From the NCBI RefSeq assembly GCF_000820705.1, contig NZ_CCXI01000062.1, positions 1-61,904 on the forward strand: a stretch of DNA of 61,904 nt, in the 5' to 3' direction. This DNA is from Clostridium polynesiense. Its GTDB lineage: Bacteria > Bacillota > Clostridia > Clostridiales > Clostridiaceae. Of this stretch, positions 1 to 8,923 are shown piece by piece; positions within the stretch are counted from its first letter, which is position 1; every line of letters starts with the position of its first letter. The position numbers and the translations under genes are program-made. A model generated the notes under the pieces. The model saw only the letters and a program-made list of their open reading frames with translations. It was not told where the DNA came from and ran no database searches.

Positions 1-1
1 A

Positions 2-889
2 GGAGCGGGGGCTAATCCTGAAATAGGTCAAAAAGCTGCAGAAGAAAGTAAAGAAGAAATTTCCGAAGCTATAAAAGGTGCAGATATGGTGTTTATAACT
101 GCAGGAATGGGCGGGGGAACCGGTACCGGTGCTGCGCCGGTGGTAGCTGAGATAGCTAAGTCTTTAGGAATATTAACAGTTGGTGTTGTAACAAAACCTT
201 TCCCTTTTGAAGGAAGGAGAAGGATGCTACACGCTGACATGGGTATAGAAAATTTAAAAAAGAGAGTAGATACTTTAGTCACTATACCAAATGAAAGATT
301 ATTAAGTATGGTAGATAAGAAAACTACTTTATTAGATTCATTTAAATTTGCAGATGATGTACTAAGACAGGGTGTACAAGGTATTTCTGATCTTATAACT
401 ATTCCTGGTCTTGTAAATTTAGACTTTGCCGATGTAAGGGCTGTTATGCTGGATAAAGGACTTGCTCACATGGGAGTAGGTAAAGGTTCAGGAGATGATA
501 GGGCTCAGGAAGCAGCTAAGCAGGCAATCTCAAGCCCACTTTTAGAAACATCTATTATTGGAGCTACAGGAGTATTGCTGAATGTTACAGGAGGTTTAGA
601 TTTAGGTTTATTAGAAATCAATGAAGCAGCAGAAATAGTTCAGCAAGCAGCAGATCCTGATGCTAACATAATTTTTGGAGCGGTTATAGACGAGAATCTT
701 AAGGATGAAATTAGAATAACTGTAATTGCAACAGGCTTTGAAAAGGAAAAAGCTAAGAATAGTGAGCCGAAAGTTCAGCCTTCTATATTTAGTAATACTA
801 CGAAGCCTGAGGAAGAGGCTGCTCCTGAAAAAGAAATCGATGATAATAATTTAGATATACCTGCTTTTTTAAGAAGGCAAAGAAGATAA
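2..889 (+). CDS. ftsZ: Cell division protein FtsZ, 5'-truncated by window start
   Basis: This is the tubulin-like GTPase that polymerises into the cytokinetic Z ring at midcell. The reading frame is open from base 2, so the N-terminal part lies outside the window. Visible are the tubulin signature GGGTGTG (bases 110-130), the following T4-T6 region, and the conserved C-terminal tail [11 protein letters not shown] that binds membrane anchors such as FtsA and SepF. An acidic, proline-containing linker precedes the tail. A strong terminator follows directly. The position immediately upstream of spoIIGA-sigE-sigG is the usual firmicute arrangement. Identity is certain; only the 5' end is missing. 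Confidence 0.98.
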   Translation, partial: GAGANPEIGQKAAEESKEEISEAIKGADMVFITAGMGGGTGTGAAPVVAEIAKSLGILTVGVVTKPFPFEGRRRMLHADMGIENLKKRVDTLVTIPNERLLSMVDKKTTLLDSFKFADDVLRQGVQGISDLITIPGLVNLDFADVRAVMLDKGLAHMGVGKGSGDDRAQEAAKQAISSPLLETSIIGATGVLLNVTGGLDLGLLEINEAAEIVQQAADPDANIIFGAVIDENLKDEIRITVIATGFEKEKAKNSEPKVQPSIFSNTTKPEEEAAPEKEIDDNNLDIPAFLRRQRR

Positions 890-908
890 TAAATACTTAG
901 AATATATT

Positions 909-944
909 AATAGATGAGCTTCTCAGAGGCTCATCTATTTTTTT
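909..944 (+). terminator. Rho-independent terminator after ftsZ
   Basis: An 11-bp perfect stem (AATAGATGAGC pairing with GCTCATCTATT), a 9-nt loop and a run of seven T. It separates ftsZ from the spoIIGA promoter. Confidence 0.9.
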
Positions 945-995
945 GAGGTTTTATGTAATAATTTAAACTATAAAAAAATACATCTAAGGTATAAA

Positions 996-1028
996 ATGAC
1001 AAAATAATATCGCCTTAAGTTATATAAT
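996..1028 (+). promoter_or_regulatory. Putative Spo0A-controlled spoIIG promoter
   Basis: ATGACA (996-1001) and TATAAT (1023-1028) are separated by 21 bp. That is too long for a normal SigA promoter but resembles the well-known over-long spacing (22 bp) of the Bacillus subtilis spoIIG promoter, which Spo0A activates. The -35 element overlaps TGACAAA (997-1003), a one-mismatch match to the Spo0A box TGNCGAA. Seen: the motifs and spacing. Inferred: Spo0A activation. Confidence 0.5.
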
Positions 1029-1051
1029 AAAAAATATAGTAGGTGAGTTTT

Positions 1052-1848
1052 ATGAAGATATATATTGATGTGCTTTTAATTGAAAATTATTTAGTAAGTA
1101 TGTTTATAATGGTAATCACTGCTAAAGTTCTGCAAATCAATAAAAAGTATTTATATATACATACAGCTTCTTTTATTTCTGCATTGTATACTTTAACTCT
1201 TATAATTCCAAGTCTTAGTTTTTTAAGCCAGTTGCCTTTTAAACTGTTATTTCCTTATATAATAGTGAGTATAGCTTATAGAAAAAAGGATTTTATATTT
1301 AACGTAAAAGCTTCATCTATTTATTTATTAGTATCTTTTTTACTGGCTGGATTTTGTTTTTTTATGGAAAATTCCTTTAATACTATTTCTAACAAATACA
1401 GTATAGAAAACTATTCTTACAAAAAGCTCTTATTAAGTATTATTATTTTTTATTTAATTATGGATAGGTTATTTTGTTTTATTAAAGATAGGGCTGAAAT
1501 ACAAAACTATGTATATAAACTTGAAGTATTTCATAAAGGTACCAGAAAATCCTTTAATGCTTTTCTTGATACTGGAAATGAATTAAGAGAACCGGCGACC
1601 AACCTTCCGGTAATCATTGTTGAAAAGGAAATATTAAGAGAGTTTTATCTGTTAGAAAATAAAAAGTATATGATCTCTTATAAACTTGTGGATGGCTCAG
1701 TGGGTATTTTAAAAGGTTTTATACCGGAGGAAATCACTTTAATAAATAAAGGTGAAAGAAAACTATTAATGCGGTTATATGCTTTTCTTCTGAAAAGCTG
1801 AGCAGAGAATCTGAATTTAACGGTTTACTATCAAGGGGAATAATATAG
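1052..1848 (+). pseudogene. spoIIGA: Sporulation sigma-E factor-processing peptidase SpoIIGA, frameshifted near the 3' end
   Basis: SpoIIGA is the membrane-bound aspartic-type protease that cleaves the pro-sequence of SigE in the mother cell after a forespore signal. The N-terminal half is hydrophobic with about five membrane segments; the soluble C-terminal half holds the catalytic DTGN motif in FLDTGNELREP. I chose ATG 1052, which sits 6 nt after AGGTG, over GTG 1043. The open frame stops at 1801, but the next frame continues as NAVICFSSEKLS then [10 protein letters not shown] to a TAG at 1846-1848, matching the expected family ending. One missing A in the A run at 1759-1762 explains the break. 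Restored length would be 265 residues, normal for the family. Sequence error or real lesion cannot be told apart here. Confidence 0.85.
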
Positions 1849-1859
1849 GAGGGAAAATA

Positions 1860-2567
1860 ATGATAAATATTACATTGATTATTAATAGGATACTTTACAA
1901 GCTGAAAATATTTATAAAGAAACTATATTACGTTGGAGGTAACGATGCTCTTCCTCCTCCATTATCTAAAGATGAAGAAGATAATTTTGTAAACCAATTG
2001 ATACAAGGTAATGAAAATGTAAGAAGCGTGCTTATTGAAAGAAATCTTAGGTTAGTTGTATACATAGCCAGAAAGTTTGAAAATACCGGTGTAGGGGTTG
2101 AGGATTTAATATCAGTAGGTACCATAGGACTTATAAAAGCAGTAAACACCTTTAATCCTGAGAAAAAAATTAAACTTGCAACCTATGCCTCAAGGTGCAT
2201 AGAAAATGAAATTTTAATGTATTTAAGAAGGAATTCAAAGGTTAAAGCTGAAATCTCCTTCTATGAACCCTTAAATATAGACTGGGACGGCAACGAGCTT
2301 CTGCTTTCAGACATTCTGGGTACAGATAATGATATCGTATATAATCTTATTGAAGATGAGGTTGATAAGGAATTATTATTTACAGCAATGAAAAAGCTAA
2401 ATGAAAGAGAAAAAGAAATAGTTAAGCTCCGCTTTGGACTATGCGGAACAAAAGAGAAAACCCAGAAAGAGGTTGCAGATATGCTGGGAATATCACAATC
2501 ATATATATCAAGATTAGAAAAAAGAATAATAAAAAGACTAAAAAAAGAAATAAGTAGAATGGTATAA
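1860..2567 (+). CDS. sigE: RNA polymerase sporulation sigma factor SigE (pro-sigma-E)
   Basis: The early mother-cell sigma factor, made as an inactive membrane-tethered precursor. The first 27 or so residues are a hydrophobic/basic pro-sequence ending in KLYYVGG, the region where SpoIIGA cuts in Bacillus. Sigma region 2 follows ([40 protein letters not shown]) and then region 4 with its helix-turn-helix ([22 protein letters not shown]). The length of 235 residues is typical. It starts 12 nt after the restored spoIIGA stop with an AGGAGGG site, so the substrate and its protease are made from the same transcript. Confidence 0.97.
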   Translation: MINITLIINRILYKLKIFIKKLYYVGGNDALPPPLSKDEEDNFVNQLIQGNENVRSVLIERNLRLVVYIARKFENTGVGVEDLISVGTIGLIKAVNTFNPEKKIKLATYASRCIENEILMYLRRNSKVKAEISFYEPLNIDWDGNELLLSDILGTDNDIVYNLIEDEVDKELLFTAMKKLNEREKEIVKLRFGLCGTKEKTQKEVADMLGISQSYISRLEKRIIKRLKKEISRMV

Positions 2568-2578
2568 GTTTGTCTATA

Positions 2579-2607
2579 GTATAAAAAATATTCCTCAGGA
2601 GATAATT
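2579..2607 (+). promoter_or_regulatory. Putative SigF/SigG-type promoter of sigG
   Basis: GTATA (2579-2583) and GGAGATAAT (2598-2606) are separated by 14 bp. The -10 fits the SigF consensus GGnnAnAnT and the -35 fits GYATA. In Bacillus, sigG is transcribed by SigF in the forespore, so a promoter here would let sigG be expressed independently of the upstream spoIIGA-sigE transcript. Motif-based prediction only. Confidence 0.5.
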
Positions 2608-2647
2608 TTAATGAAGTTATAATTACTTCTGAAGGGACTGAACTTTT

Positions 2648-3421
2648 ATGATGATAAATAAGGTTGAAATCTGTGGAGTAAATACTTCAAAGCTTCCGGT
2701 ATTAAAAGAAGCAGAAATGAAGCGATTATTAATAGCTATGAAAAATGGTGATGAAAGTGCCAGAGAAACATTCATTAAAGGTAATTTAAGACTTGTCCTC
2801 AGTGTAATACAAAGATTTAACAACAGAGGGGAAAACGTGGATGACTTATTTCAGGTAGGCTGTATCGGCCTTATGAAAGCTATTGATAACTTTGACTTAG
2901 AACAAAATGTTAGATTTTCTACCTATGCTGTACCAATGATAATCGGTGAAATTAGAAGATATTTAAGGGATAATAATGCGATAAGAGTAAGCAGATCATT
3001 GAGAGATATAGCATATAGAGCTTTATTAGTCAGAGATAAACTTATAAACGAAAATAATAAAGAACCCACTATTTCTCAAATAGCAAAGGAATTAAATGTG
3101 CCTAGAGAGGAGGTAGTCTTTGCATTAGATGCAATACAGGATCCGGTATCTCTTTTCGAACCAATATACCACGATGGTGGAGATGCCATATACGTAATGG
3201 ATCAAATAAGTGATAATAAAAATTTAGACGATTCATGGCTTGAAAATATATCTATTAAAGAAGCTATGAAAAAACTGAATTCTAGAGAAAAACTGATTTT
3301 AACATTAAGATTCTTCAATGGTCGTACACAAATGGAGGTGGCAGATGAAATAGGTATATCTCAAGCACAGGTATCAAGGCTTGAAAAGACCGCTTTAAGA
3401 CATATGAGAAAATATGTTTAA
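2648..3421 (+). CDS. sigG: RNA polymerase sporulation sigma factor SigG
   Basis: The late forespore sigma factor that drives genes for spore DNA protection and germination. The N-terminus contains the family hallmark INKVEICGVNTSKLPVL. Regions 2 (LRLVLSVIQRFNNRGENVDD, DNFDLEQNVRFSTYAV), 3 and 4 (MEVADEIGISQAQVSRLEKTAL) are all present. At 257 residues it is the usual length. Two adjacent ATG codons (2648 and 2651) are possible starts; GAAGGGA lies about 10 nt upstream. It lies 80 bp after sigE, with its own candidate forespore promoter in the gap, and is followed by a terminator. Confidence 0.97.
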   Translation: MMINKVEICGVNTSKLPVLKEAEMKRLLIAMKNGDESARETFIKGNLRLVLSVIQRFNNRGENVDDLFQVGCIGLMKAIDNFDLEQNVRFSTYAVPMIIGEIRRYLRDNNAIRVSRSLRDIAYRALLVRDKLINENNKEPTISQIAKELNVPREEVVFALDAIQDPVSLFEPIYHDGGDAIYVMDQISDNKNLDDSWLENISIKEAMKKLNSREKLILTLRFFNGRTQMEVADEIGISQAQVSRLEKTALRHMRKYV

Positions 3422-3445
3422 GAGTCCTTTGTGGCTCTTTTTTTA
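3421..3445 (+). terminator. Rho-independent terminator after sigG
   Basis: A short 6-bp stem (AGAGTC pairing with GGCTCT, one G-U pair), a small loop and a T-rich run. It overlaps the last base of the sigG stop codon. Modest strength. Confidence 0.65.
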
Positions 3446-3463
3446 TTTGCTTCATTCTAAATA

Positions 3464-3496
3464 TTAATGTTATTTCATAATATGTAATAACATTAA
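3464..3496 (+). promoter_or_regulatory. 33-bp palindrome containing a SigG-like -10 element, upstream of the ylmC-like gene
   Basis: A perfect 11-bp inverted repeat (TTAATGTTATT with AATAACATTAA) flanks an 11-nt centre that itself contains CATA-a-TATG. CATAATA at 3476-3482 matches the SigG -10 consensus CATNHTA, but the region 18 bp upstream (CATTC) is a poor -35. It could be an operator, an mRNA hairpin just ahead of the ribosome binding site at 3500, or both. Confidence 0.45.
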
Positions 3497-3512
3497 ATAG
3501 AGGAGTGATAAA

Positions 3513-3773
3513 ATGGAAAACGAACTGCATTCAATTAATAATATACGTTCTTTAGAGGTTATAAATATAACAAGTGGAGTAAAATTAGGTTATATAAAAG
3601 ATTTGAAGATAGATTGTGAAGATTATAAAGTTATTTCTATCCTTATACCAGTAAATAAAAGCAACTGGCTCAGCAAATTCGAATTGATGGAGATTCCTTG
3701 GAGCAGCATAATCAAGATAGGAGTAGATGTTATATTGGTAAAAGGTGAAGATAAAAATACGGTGAGTATGTAG
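3513..3773 (+). CDS. YlmC/YmxH family sporulation-associated PRC-barrel protein
   Basis: A small (86-residue) PRC-barrel fold protein of the YlmC/YmxH family, recognisable from the pattern LEVINITSGVKLGYIKDLKID and the later hydrophobic strand ending WSSIIKIGVDVILV. Family members are linked to sporulation by gene context and expression, but no biochemical activity is established. The start ATG follows GAGGAGTGAT. It sits alone between the sigG terminator and nrdR, preceded by a striking palindrome. Function is inferred from family only. Confidence 0.8.
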   Translation: MENELHSINNIRSLEVINITSGVKLGYIKDLKIDCEDYKVISILIPVNKSNWLSKFELMEIPWSSIIKIGVDVILVKGEDKNTVSM

Positions 3774-3830
3774 AAATTTATGTTAGTTATATGTATAATA
3801 TAGTTAACTACTGACAAAGGGTGTGAATCG

Positions 3831-4285
3831 ATGAAGTGTCCATTTTGTAGTTTTGAAGAAAGTAAAGTTGTGGACTCAAGATCTACAGAAGATTATACAG
3901 CTATTAGAAGACGAAGAGAATGCTTAAAATGCAGTAAAAGATATACAACTTATGAAAAAATAGAAGATATACCTATACAGGTTATAAAAAAAGATTCCAC
4001 AAGGGAAAATTTTGACAAAAATAAAATTGTAAGCGGATTAATTAAAGCTTGTCAAAAAAGACCTGTTTCTATTAATCAAATTGAGGAAATTGCAGGTGAA
4101 GTGGAAAAAATACTAAGCAATCAAATGATACAGGAAGTAAAATCAGATTTTATAGGTGAGCTGGTTATGGAAAGATTGAAAAAATCGATGAGGTTTCCTA
4201 TGTAAGGTTTGCTTCTGTATACAGGCAGTTTACTGATGTAAACACTTTTTTGGAGGAAATTAGAAATTTAATGAATAAGAGATAA
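3831..4285 (+). pseudogene. nrdR: Transcriptional repressor NrdR, frameshifted near the 3' end
   Basis: NrdR is the zinc-ribbon/ATP-cone repressor of ribonucleotide reductase genes. The zinc ribbon is intact (CPFC at residues 3-6, then the CLKC pair), as are the basic stretch AIRRRRE and the start of the ATP-cone (VIKKDSTRENFDKNKI). The open frame ends at 4205 after [10 protein letters not shown]. The neighbouring frame continues as [19 protein letters not shown] and [14 protein letters not shown] to a TAA at 4283-4285, the expected NrdR ending. One missing A in the A6 run at 4179-4184 restores a 151-residue protein, the normal length. Loss of the last third would disrupt the nucleotide-sensing cone. 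Confidence 0.88.
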
Positions 4286-4314
4286 GCCAAACCTTGAGGA
4301 GGTTTGGCTTATTT
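4284..4314 (+). terminator. Rho-independent terminator after nrdR
   Basis: A perfect 10-bp stem (AAGCCAAACC with GGTTTGGCTT), a 7-nt loop and a short T-rich tail. Its position right after the restored nrdR stop codon supports the longer reading frame. Confidence 0.85.
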
Positions 4315-4383
4315 ATAATTTTCGTAATATAAGAAAACATAAACTAAATAATTATTTTAAAATAAAAGTTAGGGGTTAAGATA

Positions 4384-5082
4384 ATGAATATATTAAATAT
4401 TGAAGAAAATATTTTTCTTGTAGACACTTATAAAGATGGAGTTTTCGTTTTTTCTACTGCAGATAACAATCTAAATATAAATATCAAAAATATACATCAA
4501 ATAGAAAGTACATTGAAAAAAATCTTTAAGTTAAACAGTATAGCGTATGCTGAACAGATACACAGTAACATAGTGCTGGATATAAAAAAACATCTTCAAC
4601 AAGGAGATGCTCTCATAACAAATGAATCTAAAACTGCCGTTGGTGTTTTTACAGCAGATTGCGTTCCAATATTAATATATGACCACCATAAAAAAGTTGC
4701 TTCAGCAGTACACAGTGGATGGAAAGGTACATTTAATAACATTTTGAGTGAAACTATTAATAAAATGATTGAGGGTTACAGATGCAGCAAAGAAAATATG
4801 ATTATTTATATTGGTCCTCATATTAGAAAGTGCTGCTATGAAGTAGGGGATGAGCTGAAAGAAAGGTTTTTAAATAAAGGATACAGTGAGGATGTTTTTA
4901 CAGCAAATTATTTAGATTTAAACAAATGTATTAAAGATGAAATGCGGAAAATAGGAATTAAACCATCTCAGGTACTAGAAGCACCCTATTGCACTAAATG
5001 TTCTATGGAATATAAATTTCATTCTTATAGAAGAGATGATGCAGAAAGCGGCAGAAACTTCTCATTCATGTTTTTTAAATAG
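4384..5082 (+). CDS. pgeF: PgeF/YfiH (LACC1-like) family protein
   Basis: A member of the YfiH/PgeF family. Members are described either as peptidoglycan editing factors that stop L-Ser replacing L-Ala in muropeptides, or as multicopper-like purine nucleoside phosphorylases. Family hallmarks are AEQIHSN, GDALIT, TADCVPILI, AVHSGWKGT and CCYEVGDE; the His and Cys residues of the metal site are present. At 232 residues it is slightly short but complete, ending with the usual SYRRD...SGRNFSFM pattern. It stands as a single gene with a weak GGGTTAAG ribosome binding site. Family assignment is sure; the biological substrate is not. Confidence 0.88.
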   Translation: MNILNIEENIFLVDTYKDGVFVFSTADNNLNINIKNIHQIESTLKKIFKLNSIAYAEQIHSNIVLDIKKHLQQGDALITNESKTAVGVFTADCVPILIYDHHKKVASAVHSGWKGTFNNILSETINKMIEGYRCSKENMIIYIGPHIRKCCYEVGDELKERFLNKGYSEDVFTANYLDLNKCIKDEMRKIGIKPSQVLEAPYCTKCSMEYKFHSYRRDDAESGRNFSFMFFK

Positions 5083-5122
5083 AAAGGGAACTTTGTTAAG
5101 GCAGGCTTAAAAGCCATTTTTA

Positions 5123-5151
5123 TTGACTATACAGACCAATTAATGTAATAT
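5123..5151 (+). promoter_or_regulatory. Putative SigA promoter for the DUF512-der-gpsA unit
   Basis: TTGACT (5123-5128), a 17-bp spacer and TAATAT (5146-5151), about 35 bp before the first start codon. Motif match only. Confidence 0.45.
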
Positions 5152-5185
5152 AACTTAATGACAAATGTTAAATAGAGGTGGAATT

Positions 5186-6499
5186 ATGAAAAACAAAATT
5201 TCAGTGGTAAAACCCAACAGTATTGCCATGGAATTAGGAATTGAAAACGGAGACAGATTGGTATCTGTTAATGGTAATGAAGTTAAAGATATAATTGATT
5301 ATAAATTTTTAATGACAGATGAGTATTTAGAAATTGAAATTGAAAAACAAAATGGGGAACTGTGGAGCCTTGAGATTGAAAAGGATTATGATGAGGATTT
5401 CGGAGTAGAATTTGAAACTGCTATTATGGATAAAGCAAGAAGCTGCAGCAATAAATGTATCTTTTGCTTTATAGACCAGCTGCCAAAGGGTATGAGAAAG
5501 TCACTGTATTTCAAGGATGACGATTCAAGGCTTTCTTTTCTACAAGGAAATTTCGTAACACTTACAAATATGAATGATGATGATATAGACAGAATAATTA
5601 AATATCGAATAAGTCCTATTAATGTTTCAGTTCACACTACCAATCCGGAGCTTAGAAAGAAAATTCTGAATAACCGATTTGCAGGTAATGTATATGAAAG
5701 ACTGGAACGTTTAGCAGAGGCAGGAACAAAGATCAATGCCCAAATAGTGACAGTTCCAGGCATCAACAACGGTGATGAATTAATAAAAACTGTGGAGGAT
5801 CTTTATAAATTATATCCAGGTATTGAAAATGTAGCTGCTGTTCCAGTAGGAATTACCAAATATAGAGAGGGACTTTCTGAAATATGCGGCTTTAATAAAA
5901 TTACAGCAAAAGAGGAATTAATTAACATAAAGGCTCTTCAGGATAAATACATAAAAGAAATAGGACGTCCATTTATAAGATTATCCGATGAATTTTATGT
6001 TTTAGCTGAAGAAGAATTACCTGAAAAAGAATTTTATGGTGATTTTCATCAGCTGGAAGACGGAGTTGGAATGATAAGAATATTAAGAGAAAATATAAAG
6101 AATAGCCTTGAGTTATTGGATTTGAAGATATCAGGGGAATTATGCTTTATAACAGGTGATTCCGCTTATAAAGAAATTCGAGAAACCGCAAATATAATAA
6201 TGAATAGAAATGATAAAATTCAAATAAAGGTACTGGAGGTAATTAACCATTTTTTTGGAGAAACCATAACAGTGGCTGGATTGCTCACAGGAAAAGATAT
6301 AATTAATTCATTGAAATTAAACAAAATAAAAGGTAATATAATTATACCAAGAAATATGCTGAGGGCTGAAGATACTGTATTTTTAGATGACATTACTGTA
6401 GAAGATATTGAAAAAACAGCACAAGGCAGAGTTATTATAGTTGATTACACAGGAGAAGATCTAATTGACAAGATAAACCATGCTTTAAAGGAGGAATAA
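5186..6499 (+). CDS. DUF512 family protein (PDZ-like, radical-SAM-like)
   Basis: A conserved clostridial protein of unknown function. It has an N-terminal PDZ-like segment (roughly residues 1-65, with GIENGDRLVSVNGNEV), a Cys cluster CSNKCIFCFIDQLP of the CxxxCxxC type that would bind a 4Fe-4S cluster as in radical SAM enzymes, and a C-terminal DUF512 region from about residue 220. ATG 5186 is chosen because AGAGGTGG lies 7 nt upstream; the in-frame ATG at 5165 would place that site inside the gene. It is 3 nt upstream of der, a widespread clostridial pairing. Reaction and substrate are unknown. Confidence 0.85.
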   Translation: MKNKISVVKPNSIAMELGIENGDRLVSVNGNEVKDIIDYKFLMTDEYLEIEIEKQNGELWSLEIEKDYDEDFGVEFETAIMDKARSCSNKCIFCFIDQLPKGMRKSLYFKDDDSRLSFLQGNFVTLTNMNDDDIDRIIKYRISPINVSVHTTNPELRKKILNNRFAGNVYERLERLAEAGTKINAQIVTVPGINNGDELIKTVEDLYKLYPGIENVAAVPVGITKYREGLSEICGFNKITAKEELINIKALQDKYIKEIGRPFIRLSDEFYVLAEEELPEKEFYGDFHQLEDGVGMIRILRENIKNSLELLDLKISGELCFITGDSAYKEIRETANIIMNRNDKIQIKVLEVINHFFGETITVAGLLTGKDIINSLKLNKIKGNIIIPRNMLRAEDTVFLDDITVEDIEKTAQGRVIIVDYTGEDLIDKINHALKEE

Positions 6500-6502
6500 A
6501 AA

Positions 6503-7819
6503 ATGGCAAAACCAATAGTGGCCATAGTAGGAAGACCGAATGTAGGTAAGTCCACCTTGTTTAACAAACTTGCCGGGAAACGAATTTCCATAGTAGAAGA
6601 TAAACCTGGTGTTACTAGAGACAGGGTATATGCCGAGGCAGAATGGCTAAGATACAATTTTACAATGATTGATACCGGAGGAATAGAACCTGCCAGTGAT
6701 GATGTAATACTTTCTCAGATGAGAAGGCAGGCTAAGGTAGCAATTGAAACAGCAGATGTAATAATATTTATTGTGGATGGAAAAGAAGGGATTACTCCAG
6801 CTGATTATGAAGTTGCAGAGATGCTTAGAAGGAGTAATAAAAACATTGTTTTAGTGGTAAATAAAATAGACTCTTTAAAAGATGAAAATAATGCTTATGA
6901 GTTTTATAATTTAGGCATAGGGGATCCTATTACTATTTCTTCAACACAGGGATTAGGTCTAGGGGATATGCTTGATAAGGTTGTTGAGTACTTCAAAGAT
7001 TATGATGAAGTAGAAGAAGAGGATGAGTATATTAGAATTGCGGTAGTGGGTAAGCCTAATGTAGGAAAGTCCTCCTTGATTAATAAGCTTTTAGGTGAAG
7101 ATAGAGTAATTGTAAGCGATATTCCTGGCACTACAAGAGATGCTGTAGATAGTTATCTAGAAAATGAGCTTGGTAAATTCATATTGATAGATACTGCGGG
7201 ATTGAGAAGGAAAAGTAAAGTTAAAGAAGAGATTGAAAGATACAGCGTAGTTCGTACTCTTACAGCTATTGACAGATCAGATGTGTGTATTTTAATAATA
7301 GATGCAGAAGAAGGGGTTACTGACCAGGACGAAAAGATAATAGGGTATGCCCATGAACAGAATAAAGCTATAATGATAATAGTTAATAAATGGGATCTTA
7401 TAGAAAAAGATGACAAGACAATGGATAAGTATAAAAAGGATATAGCATCTAAGCTTTCTTTTATAAGTTATGCACCATTCCTATTTATTTCTGCTCTCAC
7501 CGGACAAAGAATACATAAAGTTTTGAACTTCGCTAAAATGTGCTACGGAAACTACTCAAAGAGAATTTCAACAGGTGTCCTCAACGAAGTGGTCAACAGA
7601 GCTGTACTTATGAAAGAACCTCCAGTGGTTGGATTAAAAAGACTTAAGATTTATTATGCCACTCAGGTATCAATAAAACCTCCAACTTTTATATTCTTTG
7701 TAAATGATAAGAATTCTCTACATTTTTCTTATGAAAGGTATCTTGAAAATCAAATCAGAGAAAGCTTTGATTTTAAAGGTACTGGAATTAAGATAGAATA
7801 TAGAGAAAGGAAAGAATAA
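6503..7819 (+). CDS. der: Ribosome biogenesis GTPase Der (EngA)
   Basis: An essential tandem GTPase that matures the 50S subunit. Two G domains are seen: the first with GRPNVGKST (residue 9 on), DTGG and NKID, the second with GKPNVGKSS (about 181 on), DTAG and NKWD. A C-terminal KH-like domain follows (residues 350-438). The length of 438 residues is standard. An AAAGGAGG site precedes the ATG. It is tightly packed between the DUF512 gene and gpsA (1-3 nt gaps), so the three are almost certainly one transcript. Confidence 0.98.
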   Translation: MAKPIVAIVGRPNVGKSTLFNKLAGKRISIVEDKPGVTRDRVYAEAEWLRYNFTMIDTGGIEPASDDVILSQMRRQAKVAIETADVIIFIVDGKEGITPADYEVAEMLRRSNKNIVLVVNKIDSLKDENNAYEFYNLGIGDPITISSTQGLGLGDMLDKVVEYFKDYDEVEEEDEYIRIAVVGKPNVGKSSLINKLLGEDRVIVSDIPGTTRDAVDSYLENELGKFILIDTAGLRRKSKVKEEIERYSVVRTLTAIDRSDVCILIIDAEEGVTDQDEKIIGYAHEQNKAIMIIVNKWDLIEKDDKTMDKYKKDIASKLSFISYAPFLFISALTGQRIHKVLNFAKMCYGNYSKRISTGVLNEVVNRAVLMKEPPVVGLKRLKIYYATQVSIKPPTFIFFVNDKNSLHFSYERYLENQIRESFDFKGTGIKIEYRERKE

Positions 7820-7820
7820 T

Positions 7821-8813
7821 ATGACCAAAGTTGCTTTTTTAGGTGCAGGGAGCTTTGGAACTGCACTAAGCCTGTTACTTGCATCAAAAGGAATTGAGAT
7901 AAGCATTTGGGATAGAAATGAGTCTGTAATTAACAACATAAATATTAATAGAAGGAATTCTAAATATTCAAAAAATATATATATTCCAGATATGATCACT
8001 GCTTATCATAGTATAAGGGAAGCTGTAAAAGACAGCAGTTATATAGTTTTGGCTGTTCCTTCACATGCTATAAGAGAATTATGTTCTAAAATTAAAGGTA
8101 TAATTCCTGAAGAAGCAATTATTATAAGCATTGCGAAGGGTATAGAAGAAGGGACAAATATGAGGCTATCGCAAGTTATATCCGATGAATTGGATAATCC
8201 AGTTGTAATATTGTCAGGTCCCAGCCATGCAGAAGAGGTTATGGCCAATATACCCACTACAGTAGTTGTTTCTTCAACGGATATGACTTGTGCTGAGAGG
8301 GTTCAGGATTTATTTATGTCACCTCAATTCAGAGTTTATACAAATGATGATATTGTAGGTGTAGAAATAGGGGGAGCAGTTAAAAATATAATTGCTTTAG
8401 CAGCGGGAGTATGCGATGGCATTGGATTTGGTGACAATGCCAAGGCAGCATTAATGACAAGAGGTATGGCAGAAATTATCAGGGTTGGTGAGAAGCTGGG
8501 GGGAAGAGCAGAAACCTTCTCTGGACTAACGGGAATGGGAGATTTAATAGTTACCTGTACAAGTGTTCACAGCAGAAATAGAAGAGCTGGAATACTTATT
8601 GGCAAAGGTATGAACCTGGATGAAACCCTTAAAGAAGTAGGTATGGTAGTGGAAGGGGTTAAAGCCTGTCGAGCTTTTTATAAAGTCAAGGAAGAACTTA
8701 ATGTGGAGATGCCAATAACAGATATTTTGTATAAAGTTCTTTTTGATGGTAAAGATCCTAAAGATGGAGTAGAGGAACTCATGTCCAGAGACAAAAAAAG
8801 CGAGACTTATTGA
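7821..8813 (+). CDS. gpsA: NAD(P)H-dependent glycerol-3-phosphate dehydrogenase
   Basis: Reduces dihydroxyacetone phosphate to sn-glycerol-3-phosphate, the backbone for phospholipid synthesis. The N-terminal Rossmann motif [10 protein letters not shown], the GPSHAEEV segment, the catalytic Lys region ([13 protein letters not shown]) and the [13 protein letters not shown] stretch are all present. It has 330 residues, as expected. In many relatives plsY lies between der and gpsA; here it does not. The gene ends before a bidirectional terminator. Confidence 0.97.
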   Translation: MTKVAFLGAGSFGTALSLLLASKGIEISIWDRNESVINNININRRNSKYSKNIYIPDMITAYHSIREAVKDSSYIVLAVPSHAIRELCSKIKGIIPEEAIIISIAKGIEEGTNMRLSQVISDELDNPVVILSGPSHAEEVMANIPTTVVVSSTDMTCAERVQDLFMSPQFRVYTNDDIVGVEIGGAVKNIIALAAGVCDGIGFGDNAKAALMTRGMAEIIRVGEKLGGRAETFSGLTGMGDLIVTCTSVHSRNRRAGILIGKGMNLDETLKEVGMVVEGVKACRAFYKVKEELNVEMPITDILYKVLFDGKDPKDGVEELMSRDKKSETY

Positions 8814-8864
8814 TTTTAATTAAATTATTGAAATAGATTTATCAGCAGTCTAGAAATCAGATAT

Positions 8865-8901
8865 AAAAACACAAGGCAGATTTAAAATGCCTTGTGTTTT
8901 T
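8865..8901. terminator. Bidirectional terminator between gpsA and the patatin gene
   Basis: A 14-bp perfect stem (AAAAACACAAGGCA with TGCCTTGTGTTTTT) and a 9-nt loop. A and T runs on opposite sides let it stop transcription from both convergent genes. Confidence 0.88.
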
Positions 8902-8923
8902 AATTGAAGTGGGAGAAGTAAAT

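Noticed and set aside
5104-5122. GGCTTAAAAGCC as the pgeF terminator
   Set aside because: Only five base pairs with an almost absent loop; too weak to list as a feature.
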